Origin: Diphasiastrum complanatum
Taxonomy: Eukaryota; Streptophyta; Lycopodiopsida; Lycopodiales; Lycopodiaceae
Direction: 5' to 3'
DNA length: 64,000 bases
NCBI GenBank assembly: GCA_029204225.1
Contig: CM055111.1
Span: forward strand, 27,472,340-27,536,339
The position numbers were made by a program, and so were the translations under genes. This document shows positions 56,704 to 64,000 of the stretch, piece by piece. The notes below the pieces were generated by a model. It saw nothing but the letters and a program-made list of their open reading frames with translations. It had not been told where the DNA came from and did not search any database. Position 1 is the stretch's first letter, and each line of letters begins with the position of its first letter.

Positions 56704-57393
56704 TGTGAAAAATTGCCTACATTGGCAAATCTAGCCATGTAGAATATTGTACATTTTGTCAATATTGTTTGTTGGTTACTTGAATGGCCAAAGTGCCACT
56801 TGTACATACACACCTAAAGTAGGTTACCACGAGTCAAGAGGAGTGGTTGTGTCTATTTGGTAGTGATTCCTACTTTGTAGGATCTAGACCATGATTTATG
56901 ATGAGATTTGTACCTACCATGCACCTACCAAGCATGACTCTTGGATCTAGACTAGGGTTTTCACATTAGGGCAAGAAAGTGGAGTCTACTTCCTTATTAC
57001 ATGCTGGATTTTCACCTAACTTTGCAAAGGAAGTGTGTTTTACTATGTATTTCCATTCTCCATAGTGAGAAGATAGAAAATTTTTGGAGCTCATTGGCAA
57101 TCTCAAGCTAGTTCACTATGTACATTGAGTTTTTGTGATCCAAATGAAACCAAATCAATTTCTACTTGTTTCTCAGGTTGAAGGCCGTACTACAGCCTGT
57201 AGTACACACGTGTGGGCTCGGATTTCAATGTTGATCAATGCTTTTGATTGTGAATGCTTGTTGTTTGTCAAATTGCCAATCTAGATCAACTTTTTTGTGT
57301 CTAGTTTTTTGATAGATTGTTAAGCAAGCATCCAATCACTCTTGTGGATCTTTTGTAGATCCATTTATGGTCCTAAAGTACAGTACTTTCACA
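56704..57393 (+). repeat. 3' LTR of the 52021 element
   Basis: 690 bp, colinear with the 5' LTR without gaps. The differences I saw are T/G at 52157/56840 and single changes in ATTTATAATG/ATTTATGATG, ATGCTAGATT/ATGCTGGATT, GTACTAAAG/GTACTACAG and ATCAATTC/ATCAATGC. CACACGTGTG is at 57205-57214. Confidence 0.97.
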
Positions 57394-57398
57394 GGTTT

Positions 57399-58420
57399 TT
57401 CTCTCTCTACCCGAGGAGAGCAACTTGTTTTTACTTAGAATACTTTTGGAACACTTCCCACATATGTGAGTGAGAGTTGGAAGTGATTGAATGCATGTAG
57501 TAGTGTGTTTTTGCCATAGAATCAAAGATAGATCTTGAATCTCAATCTAGTCTTGATCTTGGTGCATCTACACACCTTAGGAGATCACAAGTACATGTAG
57601 TGGACAATCCACACATGTGAAATTCAAAAATAATCATGCTACTTGTTAGTCATATGAGCATTCCATAACTTATAGTGAAACAACACAGACTCGCAATATA
57701 CTACCAACACTCTTAGATGATAGAAAGTATACATCAGTGCTCGGTGTCGGGTTGCGCTCAGTGGGGAGAGAGGCTCACTTGGTGGAATTATCGAACTTGA
57801 ACATCGTTGATTTACAATAGGGATGCAAGGCCTCTTTTCCCAACAATTTTCTTTGTATTCCCACGATACCTTCACAAGTAGAGAGTGATAGGCGCACTGG
57901 TTGAATAGACAATTCCATGGCCATTACTCCATAGTTGGAAGTGAGAGCTTGCTGGCCCGTGAGAAGAGGAAAGTGTCAAAAGCCCAAAGGAATAGAGTGC
58001 GCTTCTGGGCCACAATCTGTGCACCTTCTAGAAGTCCGTTTACAGGTCTCCTTCACCAAGGTGTTTGCGCTGGAGATGCGCTCGTCATCGTTGATGGTTG
58101 CTTAGTGATATGGATGCATCTTGACTCTGTAAGAAAATATTAATTATTCTTCCACAGAGAACACGATGCAAGTTTGAATAAATCAAACTAATATCAGTGT
58201 CTTCAATCGGGATTTTATCTGATCTATGTACTAATAGAATAGTATTAGTCTCGCAAATCTTTTGAGATGACTGCAAGACAAATTTTGCAAATCCTTCATG
58301 AATCTTTCGAGTTGATCACGAATAGAAATGTTTCGAGTTTGCATTTGTTTCTTTCTCATCCTTTGTCAAGTAAACTACGCGCTTTGTTAGTAGAATCAAG
58401 ATTTGTCTGATCGGTTGTTC
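57399..58420. other. Anonymous DNA right of the young element
   Basis: No recognisable gene. The open frame at 57901-58143 shows no domain. A CCACACATGTGAAA word near 57609 is close to the LTR G-box motif, so the first 250 bp may be an older LTR into which the young element inserted. Confidence 0.4.
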
Positions 58421-58421
58421 T

Positions 58422-58807
58422 AAAGGGCCCATTTTGAGCCATACTTCTCCTAATGCTAAGGTTGCTTTTGACAAGAGGGCAAACTGGTTAATTGACCTTA
58501 ATGGGAGCACAATTACTAAAGTAAATGGTGCTATTTGTTGTGGCAGTGTTGAGAGGTCTCCAGATTTCTACAAGTACATTGAAACAATAACTTGGGTGCA
58601 TTCTTGATGTTTGTGTATTTGATAACTCTATTATACTTTGCGAAGTGCATGTTTTTGGAGAAGACGTTTACCAACCCTGGTGACATCATTATGGATCTAT
58701 TTGCTACAACTAGAAATATGGGACATCAAGCACAATCTATAAATAGGGATTGTATATGCATTGAGCCCAGTTGTTATTTGACACTTTTTGCTGCCTATGG
58801 AAAGTAG
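58422..58807 (+). pseudogene. Fragment resembling the SAM-binding motif of a class-beta DNA N6/N4-methyltransferase
   Basis: The frame 58592-58807 contains 'KTFTNPGDIIMDLFATTRNM' followed by 'GHQAQSINRDCICIE'. In beta-class (and related) amino-methyltransferases the conserved block is 'T.PGDIVLDPFAGSGTT' followed by about 10 residues and 'NR.CIGIE', which forms the S-adenosylmethionine pocket. The match is good in spacing and flanks, but the Gly-rich loop (FAGSG/FAGTG) reads FATTR, so SAM binding is probably lost. A second frame just upstream (58422-58607, 'VAFDKRANWLIDLNGSTITK', 'SVERSPDFYKYIETITW') ends in a TGA and may be the preceding part after a frameshift. I cannot see the DPPY motif. 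No neighbouring gene explains it. Functions could include transposon-encoded or horizontally acquired DNA adenine methylation. Confidence 0.45.
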
Positions 58808-59459
58808 TTAGTGCTAGGCTCTGGCAAACCAGTATGAAAAAATTCGAGACTTTCCAGCAGTCAACTACTTATGTTTAGTTTATGGTGTTTTGAACAATCT
58901 CAAAACATTATTGCATAAATATCTCTTTTTAGCCCAATTTGTGGTTTTGATGTTATTAGTCACTAACTGTTGGCAAAAGGTACAATATATACACACATCT
59001 ACCTTTAAGATGCAGAGTCAAAAGAGTCTTTTTAGTTACTTCATTATCAAGTACAAGTATGGGAAGCCATTTGCTTATGGTTTTGGTGGCTACATGATTC
59101 TCCTTTGAAGGAGCACTCTTGGAGCTTAGTTAATGTGTCCTATGCAGCAAGAGGTATAGTTGTTTAGGATACACCATACTATTGAGGTTAGTTAAAAGTT
59201 GGAAGTAATAATTATTATTTTTAATCACATATCAAAAATAACTATGAGCAAGAATTGTATTGAACCAATACAGAAGTTAGCTCTTATTAGTTATTAGTAA
59301 CTCATCACTAAATAGTAATCTGGCCTTGGTCACTAAGTCATTGTTCAATTCCACTAACTTTGAGGATGTCTAATTTCTTTGTAAATGTTTAATTTTCTTA
59401 CCCATTTTCATTACCTACCACTGGTACCAAGTATCATGTGAATCTGACTTGTACTACTA
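58808..59459. other. Anonymous DNA
   Basis: No gene is recognised. The frame 58890-59108 lacks domain features, although it directly follows the methyltransferase-like fragment and could be decayed sequence of the same gene. Confidence 0.4.
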
Positions 59460-60030
59460 AAAAATGATAGTTGGGTCATATCGACTACGATCAGGACTTG
59501 TAATATGGGCTAGTTTGCAATGTTGCTATGGAAGAGTCCATTTTGACAAAACAGATCAATTTTAGGAGCCATCTATTTTGGCTATGAAGCAACCTCGAAA
59601 AAAACCTACAAGTACCAATCACATGCAAAACGGAGGAGCTGTGGCTGAGATACGGGTCGACGAAGTTGGTGCAAAAAATCGCAATAGGGAAAGTGGGTGC
59701 GAAAGTTTTGTGTAGTCCCGAAATAAGTCCTAAGTGCTCAGTTTCGACGATGGTTCTAGGTTTCCATTCCCGTTACACACTAGTGGGACCGATTGCTATG
59801 TAATTTTGGCCTATTTTATTAAGAAATGATAAGTGGATCGAAATGATTGTAATATGGGCTAGTTTGTGACGTTGCCATGGCAGGGTCCATTTTGACGAAA
59901 TGGGGTCAGTTTTGGGAGTTGTTTGTTTAGGCTAATACGTAGTAATTTTGTGCAAAATGGATGAATTACGATTGAGATACGGGTTGACAAAGTTAGGTGC
60001 AAAACACTAACACAAAAGCTTGTGAATGGG
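59460..60030 (+). repeat. Two-copy degenerate tandem repeat, period about 349 bp
   Basis: TGTAATATGGGCTAGTTTG, then GTTGC.ATGG, GTCCATTTTGACAAAA or GACGAAAT, TCAGTTTT or TCAATTTT, GAGATACGGGT and GTGCAAAA, occur in the same order starting at 59499 and 59848. The copies are diverged by perhaps a fifth. No coding frame. Confidence 0.7.
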
Positions 60031-60770
<740 letters not shown>

Positions 60771-60789
60771 ATATATTATAGAGAGAGAA

Positions 60790-63215
60790 TGTGTGAGGTG
60801 CCGTAAAAAATGTCACCCATTTGCAAAAGGAAAAGCTAAATACGTTTTTAAAAAATGTAAAAAAAAACACAGCCTCCAAAAATATATAAACACTTTTTGT
60901 GGGTAAGTGCCCATTGCCCGTCATACCCTTTATTACATTTGAGTATCTTGAGACAAAAGGGTTGTAATTAGAAATTGGAATAATTATTGTAGATTATCTT
61001 TTTCTTTTAAGATTGTATTATTTATCTTGTTTGTCACAAAATTATGACTTCTTTCAACATTGTCTCTTTTGTATATGGGATTTCTTTAGAATGTAATGAT
61101 CTTGGTTTTTACTTGGGAGAATGAGTGTGACAAGGTGAGAATAACTAGGCCTAGGATTTTCTATATAGTAGATCTTGCCTTTGTGATAATTATAGAGACT
61201 TGATAAGCACTATCAATATAAAGAGGATGAGTAGCTAGAAAGGAAGATTGTGACAAGGTGAGAATGACTCATTGCCCCTAACATGTATGTGATTGCATAC
61301 TAAAATAAAGAATAAAATGTTTTGTGTATATACTTCCCTAAACACTTGCACTTACATGTATAGATTATGGTAATATTTAAAATCTCATTACCAATGAATT
61401 TGAACTAGTTAATTTATGCACTTGGGACTTAACTATAATCTTGATTGACACACAGTCCACAAATATGTTTCAAAAAATGTTGAATATATCAATTTACGAT
61501 ATAAAGAGCAAATAATTACACTAAGTCTTGCAAAAACACATACAAAAGAAAATCATGTGACCAATAGTTACGCGAGTTGCTATTATATCTTCACCCACTG
61601 GGTAAGTCACATTCAACATTGCCTATATTAGCACAAAAGTAATATTATAGCACAACTAGAGAGAGTGGCTACAATACTCAATACACCAAATAGATAATGA
61701 CATTTTGATTCTTTGATCATGAGATAGTGATACTTGATTATCATCATCCATGCATCACATCTCGCATATTACACTATAATATGTCATTGGAAGATCAATA
61801 GTATATCAAATTTATGTCATCACAATAAAGTAAAGCCTACACAATGTGTTAGTATGAGATTTTCCTCGTTTACCTACTCCTAATCTACTAGTATTAAATT
61901 TCAAAATACACACAATGATTAAATACATTCAATTGTAGACTAAAATTCCAAACTATCTATAAAGCAAACTTTCAATCTTTAAAAAATTAAAAAAGACCAA
62001 GCCACCATTTTTCTTGAATAAGTAAAAAAGACGCTATCCAAGCTAAAAAGCTTTTGTGCTTCTAATAAGCATCAAACTACTTGAAATTGTATTTTTATTT
62101 ATTGAAAACAACATTATTTCTAGCTAGAAAATTGTCGTAAAGTCAAAAACCTTGAAAGTATGCCAATTTTTATTAGGTGTAGGAGCATGTTTTTTTTTTT
62201 TAGCGAATGGGTGTTCTCAGTGACTATGTGATGCTTGTGTTGAAGGGTTTTTATGGTGAATAGAAACTTCTATGGCTCACATGACAATGAATAACCATAT
62301 GATAAACTATTTCAACTTATGACATGGGCACAAAAGATTATTTGTTTTAGTAATTTTATTGTATTGATGATTTTTAGCCATCCCATTTTGCCAAATCTTA
62401 TATTGAAAGAGTTTCATTTTTATATACAACTTTATTTGTTGTTTTTGTTAATTCTCTTTTTCATGCTTTTGTATACTCATTTTTTTCTGATTCTTTCTTA
62501 AGAGGATCACAAAATTTGAATAAAAAACAAAAGTATAACATTTGCTATAGCAAAGATTTGAAAAACGACAGACATTAGCCGTTTCTTTTACGACTTCATT
62601 TTCTTTCTCTAGGCACTAGACTGTTGCTTAGTCCTATTTTAGTACTTAGCTTGTGATTATTATACAATTCAAGTTAATTAAGTATGGTGTGCAATTGCTT
62701 TGGATGTGTAAAAGCTTTTCTTGTGTGAATCGTTGTGGTGAATTTGCAAATTCTTAACTTAGTATCAAAGCCTCATGAGTGGCCACAATTGGAATAGGTT
62801 GTTGATAAAATCATCATTGGGCTAATGCGTTGTTGTTAAATTTCCTACTAATATTTCTGGTGCCGGCTGATCCGAGTTCTTAAAGTAACTAGACTTGTAA
62901 GTTATAGACCCAACCATGACATCTTGTTGTGTAAGACCATGAGTTGAGGACAAACTAGTTAGTTGCTTGAGAGTTAGTTGGATGTGACATGAGAGTGGAG
63001 AGCTAAGAAACAATATTTAGTTGTAGATAGCGACAACCAAGAAATTGAATGGTGGGCAAAAGTTTATTTGATGTATAAATATGAGATCATAGATCTCAAG
63101 TTAGCGGACAAGACCACAAATAAGATCTATCATACATGACTTAAGGAATAGAGTTAATCATTACGAATGGAGATATGATGATCGACCTATTAGATTATCT
63201 CCTAGATGAAGATCA
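60790..63215. other. AT-rich anonymous region
   Basis: No convincing gene. GTGACAAGGTGAGAAT recurs at about 61127 and 61250. Near 62762 TTAGTATCAAAGCCTCATGA resembles a copia primer site (TGGTATCAGAGC), so an LTR may end near 62760. I cannot define its other end. Confidence 0.45.
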
Positions 63216-63510
63216 CAAAATTCCCAAATTAGATTTACCAAAATTTGATGGAAGATGGATCCTCATTGATTTCTTCAAATATTTGAGAATGCCTATGAAG
63301 TATATGGAGATTCTTCACATGAAAGCACAGCCCAACTCTTCTCCATGACCTTGCTAGGTGTCACTCGAGATTGGTTTTTCAACCTTGACCAAGATGAACG
63401 TAATTAGTGGGAAGTCTTGAAAGAAGTGTGAAAAACTCAGATCCAAAAGATGCTAAAGTTTCATAAAGATCTTGGCCATGGAAGTTATGCACATCTAGAT
63501 TGAAAAAATG
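63216..63510 (+). pseudogene. Ty3/gypsy-type gag scrap
   Basis: In shifting frames the translation reads 'LPKFDGRW', then 'FENAYEVYGDSSHESTAQLF', 'MTLLGVTRDWFFNLDQDE' and 'WEVLKEV'. The order (Phe-Asp-Gly start, a helix, then 'L.G.ARDWF.NL' and 'W..L...F') is that of a Retrotrans_gag capsid domain. It has at least three stops and is about 100 codons long. No zinc knuckle or pol follows on this strand. Confidence 0.6.
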
Positions 63511-63559
63511 ATAGAAATTGTGATGTTAAGCATACTAAACATCAACTAAACATCAAGAT

Positions 63560-63927
63560 CTGATCATAAGCTTCCACAAACAGAAACTTGCTGTCCCTGT
63601 CCGTACTTCAGAGCCTACAACCTGCATTTCACACGTGTGAAGCCATAGCAACAAAGAAATCACAATTCTAGTGGCTAGAATGCAAGATATGAACAAAAAA
63701 GTGAGAGAGAAGAAGATGGATCTTCAAAGAGCATAACATTCATTCAATAGAATGAAAATGAGATGTGTACATACTCGTGGAGATGGCTATTTATAGCAGC
63801 CATAGTGCCTCTTGGCCACTTGTCTTATGATAGGCTAAAATTGGGGTCCAATAGGATTCACCCATATACCTAGAAATTTGGTCAAATAGGAATGCACCAA
63901 ATTATGAGCCAATAGAAGAGCTCCACA
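63560..63927 (-). repeat. Antisense copia-type LTR with TATA box and G-box palindrome
   Basis: Reading leftward, a purine tract AGAGGAGGTCGAG (63940-63928) is followed by TGTGGAGCTC, an LTR-like start. A TATA element CTATAAATAG lies at 63796-63787, and TTCACACGTGTGAA is at 63641-63628, followed by GTAC and CGGAC (the GCCGTAC-type motif in reverse). This matches the layout of the sense copia LTRs. The inner end is not clear, and the length given is a minimum. Confidence 0.55.
63787..63796 (-). promoter_or_regulatory. TATA box of the antisense LTR
   Basis: CTATAAATAG, preceded by GGCTG and followed by a CA-rich start-like region, at a plausible distance (about 130 bp) inside the LTR. Confidence 0.5.
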
Positions 63928-64000
63928 CTCGACCTCCTCTAATTAATGTGACCTCAAAAGTAGTGTACACATACTTTGGGCCTCTACATACATGTATGAA

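Larger units (their letters stand above)
52021..57393 (+). mobile_element. Young, non-autonomous Ty1/copia element (5.4 kb)
   Basis: Two 690-bp LTRs with TG...CA ends, a perfect tRNA-Met primer site, a nearly intact gag-pol frame, a purine tract and a perfect 5-bp target duplication GGTTT (52016-52020 and 57394-57398). I count about five substitutions between the LTRs and no indels, so this is the youngest element in the window. It nevertheless lacks most of RNase H and has a nonsense codon in gag-pol, so it must have moved with help or been damaged soon after insertion. Confidence 0.96.

Overview
This window looks like intergenic DNA from the nuclear genome of a land plant with a large, repeat-rich genome. 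The evidence is a dense, nested set of Ty1/copia and Ty3/gypsy (including chromovirus-type) LTR retrotransposons, CACTA-like remnants, very long (CT)n/(GA)n microsatellites, and one intron-containing gene with plant-type splice sites. I cannot decide between a gymnosperm, a fern or a large-genome angiosperm from the sequence alone.

Layout. 1-3435: the 3' end of one copia element (RNase H plus LTR) lies inside the pol gene of a second, decayed copia element, which ends in its own LTR. 3466-4610: Ty3/gypsy pol remnant. 4611-8610: mostly anonymous AT-rich DNA with one antisense copia scrap. 8622-9102: LTR fragment of a Ty3 family that recurs in antisense at 34215-35149. 9762-14640: broken copia gag, protease, integrase and RT pieces from at least two lineages, interrupted by (CT)n and (GA)n tracts. 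14660-20600: nothing recognisable. 20630-22350: repeats rich in a TCGGATTGCGACGT-like motif and an antisense En/Spm-like ORF remnant. 25570-27381: the only convincing cellular gene, a two-exon protein of 548 residues with a coiled-coil segment and a C-terminal membrane segment. 30919-33911: antisense ORFs of unknown family around a CACTA-like terminus at 32543. 34060-35744: antisense Ty3 chromovirus 3' end. 36063-37760: tandem repeats, a tRNA-like sequence and a sense Ty3 LTR end with leader. 37978-46403: an antisense Ty3 gag region split by a complete-length copia insertion (38191-44111, TSD TTTCG). 46404-51830: another copia element. 52021-57393: a young copia element with 690-bp LTRs differing at about five positions and TSD GGTTT, but with a large RNase H deletion. 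57400-64000: mostly anonymous, with a fragment resembling a class-beta DNA methyltransferase, a tandem duplication, a CT/TA microsatellite, a Ty3 gag scrap and an antisense LTR.

No element looks autonomous. The pol genes carry nonsense codons, frameshifts, lost catalytic residues or deletions. The shared theme is layered insertion and decay. Several copia-type LTRs carry the same perfect palindrome with a G-box core (TTCACACGTGTGAA or its core), which may be a shared regulatory input.
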